A stretch of DNA of 29,306 nucleotides from NCBI RefSeq assembly GCF_000003605.2, contig NW_003105642.1:1-29306 (forward strand), in the 5' to 3' direction. Position 1 is the first letter of the stretch. Each line of letters opens with the position of its first letter. Positions 9,299 through 21,718 of this stretch are shown one piece after another. Origin of the DNA: Saccoglossus kowalevskii (lineage: Eukaryota > Hemichordata > Enteropneusta > Harrimaniidae). The position numbers and the translations under genes were made by a program. The notes below the pieces were generated by a model that was given only the letters and a program-made list of their open reading frames with translations, had not been told where the DNA came from and made no database searches.

Positions 9299-12200
9299 TC
9301 CTACAGTTTGTCTGAGATCGCTTTACGCAGTTTATGCTATATGTTTGACAACTTTCTGTCACAGTCTGGTTGGGAGATTACATTTTCGGACAATAAAAAA
9401 ACAACGTCGAAAATAAAATCTATCAAAGAGCACGCGTTGCAGCATCTGACACATAGTGTGTAAAATAATACCACAGAAATGTGAAACTGAGGTTAAATGT
9501 GATCAATAAAAATACTTTTTAATATTATCTCGAACTATTGACTTTTATTAAAGTACAACAAATTCGTCTCGATTCCTTAGAAAGATATGTGTTCTAATAT
9601 ATTCTCAGCATTCAAGTCAGTATTTGTCAAAACAAACATTTTGCAAATATTTTGCACCAGATTATTAAATCAAGGTAAGGTAAGGTAAAAAATTTGCTTC
9701 TCTGTAGTGTCTGAATATGGCATGGAACTAACGCGAACACGTGGTCATAATTTTTAGCGACATAAAAAAGGAAATACAGTGGCAATATTGTAGATTTCGG
9801 CAATCAGATTAAAGGTGGTGACTCACACTGAAACAGTTTGTCTGATGCATTTCATTACAATCTGGTGCCAGACTATGCTCTCAAACAATAAGGAATTAAA
9901 ATCGGACGCGATGCAAGATCCGGCATATGTTGTTAGAAAACAGTCATGTGAATATTTTTTTCATTCTGTAATTCTGCAAAACATTTCCGTTGCCATTATA
10001 CGAACCACGAAAATATTACGCCCAGCAATGTGATGCTAAGAAATATGGAAAAGTTGAGTCAGTCAGTCAGTCAGTTTGAGTGATGTGTCCCCTGTCATAT
10101 ATCAGTCTGTGTCACAATCGATTGGAGAGAAATCTGAAGCGCACGCCAGACAAGTAACATGGACGCCATCTGAGAACATCTAAGTAACAGTGATATTATA
10201 TATAAACGCAAGCTCATTATATCAATAAATTCTTCAAATGATAAGGTTCGTCGCTTTATATAACACGTTTGTTTTATTAGTTTCAATAACAAAGACATTT
10301 ATAATGATTCTGAATTTGAATACCCTATTTGTAGATGATGATACAGATTCTTGTAAAGATGTTTAAAATCACGATAAAACAACAATGAACTATAATCATG
10401 TTATGTTAATGGTACACGTTTGTATTTCCAAAATAACTAAGTTAATGTTATTCATAATAATGATAAATTAACTGTGTTTATACACCACCCACTGCTCTGA
10501 ATTTTAAATATATTCCTTAACAGCATTTTGGTTTAGTAATGAGTATGCCTATATCCCATGATGCTTTGGAGTTCACGCAAGAGAAACTTTCGCCATGTTA
10601 TTTGCAATTCTGCCTCTGTATGAATATTTGTCCTCTTCAGCGCAGTTAAACAAATCTCGTAAGTTATACGTTTAAATTGTTTGTAAGTGAGTATTTCGCC
10701 TTATTTAGCGTAATACGAAAATTAAAAAGGAGACCAGTCTTTAAACAAAATTCATTTGGGTGAACCCGTGACCTCTTGGAAAATAGCTACGTTACCACAT
10801 TATTTCTTCGACTCGATCAGCCAAATTTCTGTTTGTTGTTTTTTTCTCAACCCATAGCTATTAGTATTTGTTATTTTGCGATTTACATAAAAATATTTAC
10901 ATTTTAAAAGCATGTCGCTCGTCTAAATCATCATTACTAAATGCATTAATACTTGCAGCATATTCGATCAAATAAATTTAATTTAATTTATGTATTCTAT
11001 GATATCTTTTTTTCAGCGCAGTGAGAGTGGCGTGGCGTGTCTGTCCGTAATAGTGAGGTAATTGCCGTGATCGTGAGGTCGACTCCTGTGTTCCATGTTG
11101 TGATATTTGTCTGTCAGAAAACGTACATGTACTGTACAATAAGGATCATTGCAGTTTCTCAGTTTCTTATCTGGTGCTAGTACTTGTAGAACTAACAATA
11201 TCATTGCCCTAGTACTGTCTAAAATATTATGTTTCTTACTGGAACAGTTCGGTGACTGACAGTGTCCTTGAATGAGGAATACAGTTGTATAAGGAAGTTT
11301 ATCCAATCAGACAAAACACTGGCTCTTCTACATATTTGCAGATCTGATTTGCATACTTCCTTTTCATTTTACCTGGTTTGTCCCTATCTGGTTTTCTTGC
11401 TGAGTATAAGGCTGACCAGGATGGAAAGTGCTATAAACTTGAAAATGTCATAGAAATCACGTTTGCCAATTCATGTCCATGCCAAAAACTGATTAAATTA
11501 TATGTTGCAACTTTCAAATGGCAACAAGCGAAGGCAGTGTCATTCATTACTTCTTTATTTCGAACAAATGTCACATTGGTAACCAATATAATCTCTCTGT
11601 CGTGGCAACCCAACAACACCGTCTCACATTGTCTAGTTGATATCAAACCTTACAGGCACATATACTGACAATACAAATATGAAACACGAGAAACAAACTC
11701 GCATCTCTGTGAATGTGCCTCGCAACTGTAAGCAGACGCGCTCACAGTTCCACCAAGTAATGTCTCGAAAAAGACAGCTTGAAATAGCATGTATTGATGC
11801 GCGCTTACAATGACTGGTAGGGCACGCGCAATTTCAAATCACCGTCCGACAACAAAGTGTACAATGTTATTACGCACACAAATAAGGCCTAGTATGATCA
11901 TTGTCAGAATGAACTATCAATTTAATCGAAATAATAGGCACAAATACGAACATATAAACATGAAAAACACTTCGCAATTGTAAGCAGACGCGTTATCCGT
12001 TGCGCCACATTGTACTGTACGACACTTACGAACTTCCTTGGGGACGAATATGTATAACAGGCAGCGAAGAACACCTGAGTGTGAGTAATACAATTATAGG
12101 CACATATAAGAACATAGAAACATTTATGAAAATGAGAAAGGACAATATGAACAGCACATGCCCCATATGCATGCAAGTCATGATTCAGAATTAGCCTACC

Positions 12201-12417
12201 CAGTTAAGATTCCTAAACAATGATTGATACTTTACATTACAGCACTTCGTAGATGAATTACATACAATACAAGAGAAATGACTTACAGTGTCACTCACTG
12301 GCGACTCCTTTCCTTCCAAGCTTGCTGCCAGTACACTAGTTAAAAATGCACTGAACAGAAATACTGTAACTACATTTGAAACAACTCTTTCCATACTGAC
12401 GATTCTTGACGTACCAA
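9299..12417. repeat. Array unit U4
   Basis: 3119 bp. It carries the second form of the 16-bp insertion (aaaaatactttttaat), and ctaatatattctcag where U1-U3 have tattctattctcag. Its private-looking set ggtacacgtttg, cctatatccc, tatacgtttaaa and gagtatttcg recurs in U7 and U8 but not in U5 or U6 between them. It also shares acaaatatgaaac with U7. Confidence 0.97.
11013..12394 (-). CDS. Candidate secreted small protein, 4 exons, copy 4 (reference copy)
   Basis: The exons, in transcript order, are 12394-12287, 12074-12030, 11430-11373 and 11266-11013. Exon 1 starts at an ATG with A at -3 and G at +4. It encodes a clear signal peptide: charged start MERVVSN, hydrophobic core VVTVFLFSAFLTSVLA, and likely cleavage after VLA. 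It ends at ACT|GTAAGT; an alternative in-frame donor, GTGAGT, lies 12 nt earlier. Exon 2 encodes VFFAACYTYSSPRKF between CACTCAG and GTAAGT. Exon 3 encodes HFPSWSALYSARKPDRDKP between TTTATAG and GTAAAA. Exon 4 (83 codons plus stop) starts GHCQSPNCSS, has a hydrophobic AMILLVLQVLAP, a CNDPYC motif and a His/Arg-rich end. Phases are 0, 0 and 1, giving about 154 aa and five cysteines after the signal peptide. The family is not recognised. The exon chain is my inference; the signal-peptide exon is the strongest part. Confidence 0.4.
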
Positions 12418-14130
12418 TCCTACAGTTTGTCTGAGATCGCTTTACGCAGTTTATGTTATATGTTTGACAACTTTCTGTCACAGTCTGGTTGGGAGATTAC
12501 ATTTTCGGACAATAAAAAAACAACGTCGAAAATAAAATCTATCAAAGAGCACGCGTTGCAGCATCTGACACATAGTGTGTAAAATAATACCACAGAAATG
12601 TGAAACTGAGGTTAAATGTGATCAATAAAAATACTTTTTAATATTATCTCGAACTATTGACTTTTATTAAAGTACAACAAATTCGTCTCGATTCCTTAGA
12701 AAGATATGTGTTCTAATATATTCTCAGCATTCAAGTCAGTATTTGTCAAAACAAACATTTTGCAAATATTTTGCACCAGATTATTAAATCAAAGTAAGGT
12801 AAGGTAAAAAATTTGCTTCTCTGTAGTGTCTGAATATGGCATGGAACTAACGCGAACACGTGGTCATAATTTTTAGCGACATAAAAAAGGAAATACAGTG
12901 GCAATATTGTAGATTTCGGCAATCAGATTAAAGGTGGTGACTCACACTGAAACAGTTTGTCTGATGCATTTCATTACAATCTGGTGCCAGACTATGCTCT
13001 CAAACAATAAGGAATTAAAATCGGACGCGATGCAAGATCCGGCATATGTTGTTAGAAAACAGTCATGTGAATATTTTTTTTCATTCTGTAATTCTGCAAA
13101 ACATTTCCGTTGCCATTATACGAACCACGAAAATATTACGCCCAGCAATGTGATGCTAAGAAATATGGAAAAGTTGAGTCAGTCAGTCAGTCAGTTTGAG
13201 TGATGTGTCCCCTGTCATATATCAGTCTGTGTCACAATCGATTGGAGAGAAATCTGAAGCGCACGCCAGACAAGTAACATGGACGCCATCTGAGAACATC
13301 TAAGTAACAGTGATATTATATATAAACGCAAGCTCATTATATCAATAAATTCTTCAAATGATAAGGTTCGTCGCTTTATATAACACGTTTGTTTTATTAG
13401 TTTCAATAGCAAAGACATTTATAATGATTCAGAATTTTAATACCCTATTTGTAGATGATGATACAGATTCTTGTAAAGATGTTTAAAATCACGATAAAAC
13501 AACAATGAACTATAATCATGTTATGTTAATGGTACATGTTTGTATTTCCAAAATAACTAAGTTAATTTTATTCATAATAATTATAAATTAACTGTGTTTA
13601 TACACCACCCACTGCTCTGAATTTTAAATATATTCCTTAACAGCATTTTGGTTTAGTAATGAGTATGCCTCTATCCCATGATGCTTTGGAGTTCACGCAA
13701 GAGAAACTTTCGCCATGTTATTTGCAATTCTGCCTCTGTATGAATATTTGTCCTTTTCAGCGCAGTTAAACAAATCTCGTAAGTTATACTTTTAAATTGT
13801 TTGTAAGTGAGTGTTTCGCCTTATTTAGCGTAATACGTAAATTAAAAAGGAGACCAGTCGTAAACAAAATTCATTTGGGTGAACCCGTGACCTCTTGGAA
13901 AATAGCTACGTTACCACATTATTTCTTCGACTCGATCCGCCAAATTTCTGTTTGTTGTTTTTTTCTCAACCCATAGCTATTAGTATTTGTTATTTTGCGA
14001 TTTATATAAAATATTTACATTTTAAAAGCATGTAGCTCGTCTAAATCATCATTACTAAATGCATTAATACTTGCAGCATATTCGATCAAATAAATTTAAT
14101 TTAATTTATGTATTCTATGATATCTTTTCT

Positions 14131-15478
14131 TCAGCGCAGTGAGAGTGGCGTGGCGTGTCTGTCCGTAATAGTGAGGTAATTGCCGTGATCGTGAGGTCGA
14201 CTCCTGTGTTCAATGTTGTGATATTTGTCTGTCAGAAAACGTACATGTACTGTACAATAAGGATCATTGCAGTTTCTCAGTTTCTTATCTGGTGCTAGTA
14301 CTTGTAGAACTAACAATATCATTGCCCTAGTACTGTCTAAAATATTATGTTTCTTACTGGAACAGTTCGGTTACTGACAGTGTCCTTGAATGAGGAATAC
14401 AGTTGTATAAGGAAGTTTATCCAATCAGACAAAACACTGGCTCTTCTACATATTTGCAGATCTGATTTGCATATTTCCTTATCATTTTACCTGGTTTGTC
14501 CCTATCTGGTTTTCTTGCTGAGTATAAGGCTGACCAGGATGGAAAGTGCTATAAACTTGAAAATGTCATAGAAATCACGTTTGCCAATTCATGTCCATGC
14601 CAAAAACTGATTAAATTATATGTTGCAACTTTCAAATGGCAACAAGCGAAGGCAGTGTCATTCATTACTTCTTTATTTCGAACAAATGTCACATTGGTAA
14701 CCAATATAATCTCTCTGTCGTGGCAACCCAACAACACCGTCTCACATTGTCTAGTTGATATCAAACCTTACAGGCACATATACTGACAATACAAACATGA
14801 AACACGAGAAACAAACTCGCATCTCTGTGAATGTACCTCGCAACTGTCAGCAGACGCGCTCANNNNNNNNNNNNNNNNNNNNNNNNNNNNNNNNNNNNNN
14901 NNNNNNNNNNNNCAAATTTCAAATCACCGTCGACAACAAAGTGTACAATGTGATTACGCACACAAATAAGGCCTAGTATGATCATTGTCAGAATGGACTA
15001 TCAATTTAATCGAAATAATAGGCACAAATACGAACATATAAACATGAAAAACACTTCGCAATTGTAAGCAGACGCGTTATCCGTTGCGCCACATTGTACT
15101 GTACGACACTTACGAACTTCCTTGGGGACGAATATGTATAACAGGCAGCGAAGAACACCTGAGAGTGAGTAATAAAATTATAGGCACATATAAGAACATA
15201 GAAACATTTATGAAAATGAGAAAGGACAATATGAACAGCACATGCCCCATATGCATGCAAGTCATGATTCAGAATTAGCCTACCCAGTTAAGATTCCTAA
15301 ACAATGATTGATACTTTACATTACAGCACTTCGTAGATGAATTACATACAATACAGGAGAAATGATATACAGTGTCACTCACTCGCGACTCCTTTCCTTC
15401 CAAGCTTGCTGCCAGTACACTAGTTAAACATGCACTGAACAGAAATACTGTAACTACATTTGAAACAACTCTTTCCAT
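14131..15478 (-). pseudogene. Candidate secreted-protein gene, copy 5, premature stop
   Basis: Exons would be 15478-15371, 15158-15114, 14548-14491 and 14384-14131. Exon 1 reads SACLTSVLA and KESRVSDT, and its donor is GTATAT instead of GTAAGT. The fourth residue group of exon 4 is followed by TAA (plus strand cggttactgac at 14378-14388), ending the protein at GHCQ. Exon 4 also has M-to-I in HNIEHR. The 50-N gap falls in intron 2. Several independent lesions make this the most convincingly decayed copy. Confidence 0.4.
14863..14912. other. Assembly gap of 50 Ns
   Basis: The gap lies in U5 within intron 2 of candidate gene copy 5. In U4 the matching interval from ctca to atttcaaatc is about 33 bp longer than the N run allows, so the gap size looks nominal. 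It removes the inverted-repeat region in this unit. Confidence 0.99.
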
Positions 15479-15501
15479 ACTGACGATTCTTGACGTACCA
15501 A

Positions 15502-18500
15502 TCCTACAGTTTGTCTGAGATCGCTTTACGCAGTTTATGCTATATGTTTGACAACTGTCCGTCACAGTCTGGTTGGGAGATTACATTTTCGGACAATAAA
15601 AAAACAACGTCGAAAATAAAATCTATCAAAGAGCACGCGTTGCAGCACTTGACACATAGTGTGTAAAACAATACCACAGAAATGTGAAACTGAGGTTAAA
15701 TGTGATCAATATTATCTCGAACTATTGACTTTTATTAAAGTACAACAAAGTCGTCTCGATTCCTTAGAAAGATATGTGTTCTATTCTATTCTCAGCATTC
15801 AAGTCAGTATTTGTCAAAACAAACATTTTGCAGATATTTTGCACCAGATTATTAAATCAAGGTAAGGTAAGGTAAAAAATTTGCTTCTCTGTAGTTTCTG
15901 AATATGGCATGGAACTAACGCGCACACGTGGTCATATTTTTTAGCTACATAGAAAAAGGAAATACAGTGGCAATATTGTAGATTTCGGCAATCAGATTAA
16001 ACGTGGTGACTTACACTGAAACAGTTTGTCTGATGCATTTCATTACAATCTGGTGCCAGACTATGCTCTCAAACAATAAGGAATTAAAATCGGACGCGAT
16101 GCAAGATCCGGCATATGTTGTTAGAAAACAGTCATGTGAATATTTTTTTCATTCTGTAATTCTGCAAAACATTTCCGTTGCCATTATACGAAACACGAAA
16201 ATATTACGCCCAGCAATGTGATGCGAAGAAATATGGAAAAGTTGAGTCAGTCAGTCAGTCAGTCAGTTTGAGTGATGTGTCCCCTGTCATATATCAGTCT
16301 GTGTCACAATCGATTGGAGAGAAATCTGAAGCGCACGCCAGACAAGTAACATGGACGCCATCTGAGAACATCTAAGTAACAGTGATATTATATATAAACG
16401 CAAGCTCATTATATCAATAAATTCTTCAAATGATAAGGTTCGTCGCTTTATATAACACGTTTGTTTTATTAGTTTCAATAACAAAGACATTTATAATGAT
16501 TCTGAATTTGAATACCCTATTTGTAGATGATGATATAGATTCTTGTAAAGATGTTTAAAATCACGATAAAACAACAATGAACTATAATCATGTTATGTTA
16601 ATGGTACATGTTTGTATTTTCAAAATAACTAAGTTAATGTTATTCATAATAATGATAAATTAACTGTGTTTATACACCACCCACTGCTCTGAATTTTAAA
16701 TATATTCCTTAACAGCATTTTGGTTTAGTAATGAGTATGCCTCTATCCCATGATGCTTTGGAGTTCACGCAAGAGAAACTTTCGCCATGTTATTTGCAAT
16801 TATGCCTCTGTATGAATATTTGTCCTCTTCAGCGCAGTTAAACAAATCTTGTAAGTTATACTTTTAAATTGTTTGTAAGTGAGTGTTTCGCCTTATTTAG
16901 CGTAAAACGTAAATTAAAAAGGAGACCAGTCTTTAAACACAATTCATTTGGGTGAACCCGTGACCTTTTGGAAAATAGCTACGTTACCACATTATTTCTT
17001 CGACTCGATCCGCCAAATTTCTGTTTTGTTTTTTTTCTCAACCCATAGCTATTATTATTTGTTATTTTGCGATTTACATAAAAATATTTACATTTTAAAA
17101 GCATGTAGCTCGTCTAAATCATCATTACTAAATGCATTAATACTTGCAGCATATTCGATCAAATAAATTTAATTTAATTTATGTATTCTATGATATCTTT
17201 TTTTCAGCGCAGTGAGAGTGGCGTGGCGTGTCTGTCCGTAATAGTGAGGTAATTGCCGTGATCGTGAGGTCGACTCCTGTGTTCCATGTTGTGATATTTG
17301 TCTGTCAGAATACGTACATGTACTGTACAATAAGGATCATTGCAGTTTCTCAGTTTCTTATCTGGTGCTAGTACTTGTAGAACTAACAATATCATTGCCC
17401 TAGTACTGTCTAAAATATTATGTTTCTTACTGGAACAGTTCGGTGACTGACAGTGTCCTTGAATGAGGAATACAGTTGTATAAGGAAGTTTATCCAATCA
17501 GACAAAACACTGGCTCTTCTACATATTTGCAGATCTGATTTGCATACTTCCTTGTCATTTTACCTGGTTTGTCCCTATCTGGTTTTCTTGCTGCGTATAA
17601 GGCTGACCAGGATGGAAAGTGCTATAAACTTGAAAATGTCATAGAAATCACGTTTGCCAATTCATGTCCATGCCAAAAACTGATTAAATTATATGTTGCA
17701 ACTTTCAAATGGCAACAAGCGAAGGCAGTGTCATTCATTACTTCTTTATTTCGAACAAATGTCACATTGATAACCAATATAATCTCTCTGTCGTGGCAAC
17801 CCAACAACACCGTCTCACATTGTCTAGTTGATATCAAACCTTACAGGCACATATACTGACAATACAAACATGAAAAACGAGAAACAAACTCGCATCTCTG
17901 TGAATGTGCCTCGCAACTGTAAGCAGACGCGCTCACAGTTCCACCAAGTAATGTCTCGAAAAAGACAGCTTGAAATAGCATGTATTGATGCGCGCTTACA
18001 ATGACTGGTAGGGCACGCGCAATTTCAAATCACCGTCCGACAACAAAGTGTACAATGTTATTACGCACACAAATAAGGTCTAGTATGATCATTGTCAGAA
18101 CGAACTATCAATTTAATCGAAATAATAGGCACAAATACGAACATATAAACATGAAAAACACTTCGCAATTGTAAGCAGACGCGTTATCCGTTGCGCCACA
18201 TTGTACTGTACGACACTTACGAACTTCCTTGGGGACGAATATGTATAACAGGCAGCGAAGAACACCTGAGTGTGAGTAATACAATTATAGGCACATATAA
18301 GAACATAGAAACATTTATGAAAATGAGAAAGGACAATATGAACAGCACATGCCCCATATGCATGCAAGTCATGATTCAGAATTAGCCTACCCAGTTAAGA
18401 TTCCTAAACAATGATTGATACTTTACATTACAGCACTTCGTAGATGAATTACATACAATACAGGAGAAATGACTTACAGTGTCACTCACTGGCGACTCCT

Positions 18501-18607
18501 TCCTTCCAAGCTTGCTGCCAGTACACTAGTTAAAAATGCACTGAACAGAAATACTGTAACTACATTTGAAACAACTCTTTCCATACTGACGATTCTTGAC
18601 GTACCAA
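15502..18607. repeat. Array unit U6
   Basis: 3106 bp. It lacks the 16-bp insertion, as in U1/U2, and has the extra GTCA repeat of U3 (16246-16266). The first ~700 bp carry many private changes, for example acaaagtcgtctcg, tgcagatattttg, gtagtttctg, cgcgcacacgtgg and agctacatagaaaaagg. A one-base deletion in the first exon of its candidate gene shifts the frame. Confidence 0.97.
17204..18584 (-). pseudogene. Candidate secreted-protein gene, copy 6, frameshift in exon 1
   Basis: Exons would be 18584-18478 (107 nt instead of 108), 18265-18221, 17621-17564 and 17457-17204. One base is missing from the run in gcgactccttccttcc, so the frame ends AASLEGRSRQ just after the signal peptide. Exon 3 has Y-A for Y-S (TCA to GCA) and exon 4 has VHVRI for VHVRF. 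The lesion is a single homopolymer base and could be a sequencing error. Confidence 0.35.
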
Positions 18608-21600
18608 TCCTACAGTTTGTCTGAGATCGCTTTACGCAGTTTATGCTATATGTTTGACAACTTTCTGTCACAGTCTGGTTGGGAGATTACATTTTCGGAC
18701 AATAAAAAAACAACGTCGAAAATAAAATCTATCAAAGAGCACGCGTTGCAGCATCTGACACATAGTGTGTAAAATAATACCACAGAAATGTGAAACTGAG
18801 GTTAAATGTGATCAATAAAAATACTTTTTAATATTATCTCGAACTATTGACTTTTATTAAAGTACAACAAATTCGTCTCGATTCCTTAGAAAGATATGTG
18901 TTCTAATATATTCTCAGCATTCAAGTCAGTATTTGTCAAAACAAACATTTTGCAAATATTTTGCACCAGATTATTAAATCAAGGTAAGGTAAAAAATTTG
19001 CTTCTCTGTAGTGTCTGAATATGGCATGGAACTAACGCGAACACGTGGTCATAATTTTTAGCGACATAAAAAAGGAAATACAGTGGCAATATTGTAGATT
19101 TCGGCAATCAGATTAAAGTGGTGACTCACACTGAAACAGTTTGTCTGATGCATTTCATTACAATCTGGTGCCAGACTATGCTCTCAAACAATAAGGAATT
19201 AAAATCGGACGCGATGCAAGATCCGGCATATGTTGTTAGAAAACAGTCATGTGAATATTTTTTTCATTCTGTAATTCTGCAAAACATTTCCGTTGCCATT
19301 ATACGAACCACGAAAATATTACGCCCAGCAATGTGATGCTAAGAAATATGGAAAAGTTGAGTCAGTCAGTCAGTCAGTTTGAGTGATGTGTCCCCTGTCA
19401 TATATCAGTCTGTGTCACAATCGATTGGAGAGAAATCTGAAGCGCACGCCAGACAAGTAACATGGACGCCATCTGAGAACATCTAAGTAACAGTGATATT
19501 ATATATAAACGCAAGCTCATTATATCAATAAATTCTTCAAATGATAAGGTTCGTCGCTTTATATAACACGTTTGTTTTATTAGTTTCAATAACAAAGACA
19601 TTTATAATGATTCTGAATTTGAATACCCTATTTGTAGATGATGATACAGATTCTTGTAAAGATGTTTAAAATCACGATAAAACAACAATGAACTATAATC
19701 ATGTTATGTTAATGGTACACGTTTGTATTTCCAAAATAACTAAGTTAATGTTATTCATAATAATGATAAATTAACTGTGTTTATACACCACCCACTGCTC
19801 TGAATTTTAAATATATTCCTTAACAGCATTTTGGTTTAGTAATGAGTATGCCTATATCCCATGATGCTTTGGAGTTCACGCAAGAGAAACTTTCGCCATG
19901 TTATTTGCAATTCTGCCTCTGTATGAATATTTGTCCTCTTCAGCGCAGTTAAACAAATCTCGTAAGTTATACGTTTAAATTGTTTGTAAGTGAGTATTTC
20001 GCCTTATTTAGCGTAATACGTAAATTAAAAAGGAGACCAGTCTTTAAACAAAATTCATTTGGGTGAACCCGTGACCTCTTGGAAAATAGCTACGTTACCA
20101 CATTATTTCTTCGACTCGATCCGCCAAATTTCTGTTTGTTGTTTTTTTCTCAACCCATAGCTATTAGTATTTGTTATTTTGCGATTTACATAAAAATATT
20201 TACATTTTAAAAGCATGTAGCTCGTCTAAAATCATTACTAAATGCATTAATACTTGCAGCATATTCGATCAAATAAATTTAATTTAATTTATGTATTCTA
20301 TGATATCTTTTTTTCAGCGCAGTGAGAGTGGCGTGGCGTGTCTGTCCGTAATAGTGAGGTAATTGCCGTGATCGTGAGGTCGACTCCTGTGTTCCATGTT
20401 GTGATATTTGTCTGTCAGAAAACGTACATGTACTGTACAATAAGGATCATTGCAGTTTCTCAGTTTCTTATCTGGTGCTAGTACTTGTAGAACTAACAAT
20501 ATCATTGCCCTAGTACTGTCTAAAATATTATGTTTCTTACTGGAACAGTTCGGTGACTGACAGTGTCCTTGAATGAGGAATACAGTTGTATAAGGAAGTT
20601 TATCCAATCAGACAAAACACTGGCTCTTCTACATATTTGCAGATCTGATTTGCATACTTCCTTTTCATTTTACCTGGTTTGTCCCTATCTGGTTTTCTTG
20701 CTGAGTATAAGGCTGACCAGGATGGAAAGTGCTATAAACTTGAAAATGTCATAGAAATCACGTTTGCCAATTCATGTCCATGCCAAAAACTGATTAAATT
20801 ATATGTTGCAACTTTCAAATGGCAACAAGCGAAGGCAGTGTCATTCATTACTTCTTTATTTCGAACAAATGTCACATTGGTAACCAATATAATCTCTCTG
20901 TCGTGGCAACCCAACAACACCGTCTCACATTGTCTAGTTGATATCAAACCTTACAGGCACATATACTGACAATACAAATATGAAACACGAGAAACAAACT
21001 CGCATCTCTGTGAATGTGCCTTGCAACTGTAAGCAGACGCGCTCACAGTTCCACCAAGTAATGTCTCGAAAAAGACAGCTTGAAATAGCATGTATTGATG
21101 CGCGCTTACAATGACTGGTAGGGCACGCGCAATTTCAAATCACCGTCCGACAACAAAGTGTACAATGTTATTACGCACACAAATAAGGTCTAGTATGATC
21201 ATTGTCAGAATGAACTATCAATTTAATCGAAATAATAGGCACAAATACGAACATATAAACATGAAAAACACTTCGCAATTGTAAGCAGACGCGTTATCCG
21301 TTGCGCCACATTGTACTGTACGACACTTACGAACTTCCTTGGGGACGAATATGTATAACAGGCAGCGAAGAACACCTGAGTGTGAGTAATACAATTATAG
21401 GCACATATAAGAACATAGAAACATTTATGAAAATGAGAAAGGACAATATGAACAGCACATGCCCCATATGCATGCAAGTCATGATTCAGAATTAGCCTAC
21501 CCAGTTAAGATTCCTAAACAATGATTGATACTTTACATTACAGCACTTCGTAGATGAATTACAAACAATACAAGAGAAATGACTTACAGTGTCACTCACT

Positions 21601-21718
21601 GGCGACTCCTTTCCTTCCAAGCTTGCTGCCAGTACACTAGTTAAAAATGCACTGAACAGAAATACTGTAACTACATTTGAAACAACTCTTTCCATACTGA
21701 CGATTCTTGACGTACCAA
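18608..21718. repeat. Array unit U7
   Basis: 3111 bp. It closely follows U4 along its length. It has lost one GGTAA repeat (aatcaaggtaaggtaaaaaat near 18980) and one g (gattaaagtggtgac near 19115). It shares the two-base deletion ctcgtctaaaatcatt with U8 only. Confidence 0.97.
20314..21695 (-). CDS. Candidate secreted-protein gene, copy 7
   Basis: Exons are 21695-21588, 21375-21331, 20731-20674 and 20567-20314. All four are open, the splice sites are conserved, and the predicted protein is identical to copy 4. That fits the other evidence that U7 and U4 are recent relatives. Confidence 0.4.

Larger units (their letters stand above)
12418..15501. repeat. Array unit U5 (contains assembly gap)
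   Basis: 3084 bp including 50 Ns. The left part matches U8, including the variant attaaatcaaagtaagg. From about 13400 it switches to the variant set of U1/U9 (aatagcaaagac, gaattttaatac). After the gap it becomes noticeably more divergent, and that continues into the left part of U6. Its candidate gene carries a premature stop and a changed first donor. Confidence 0.95.
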
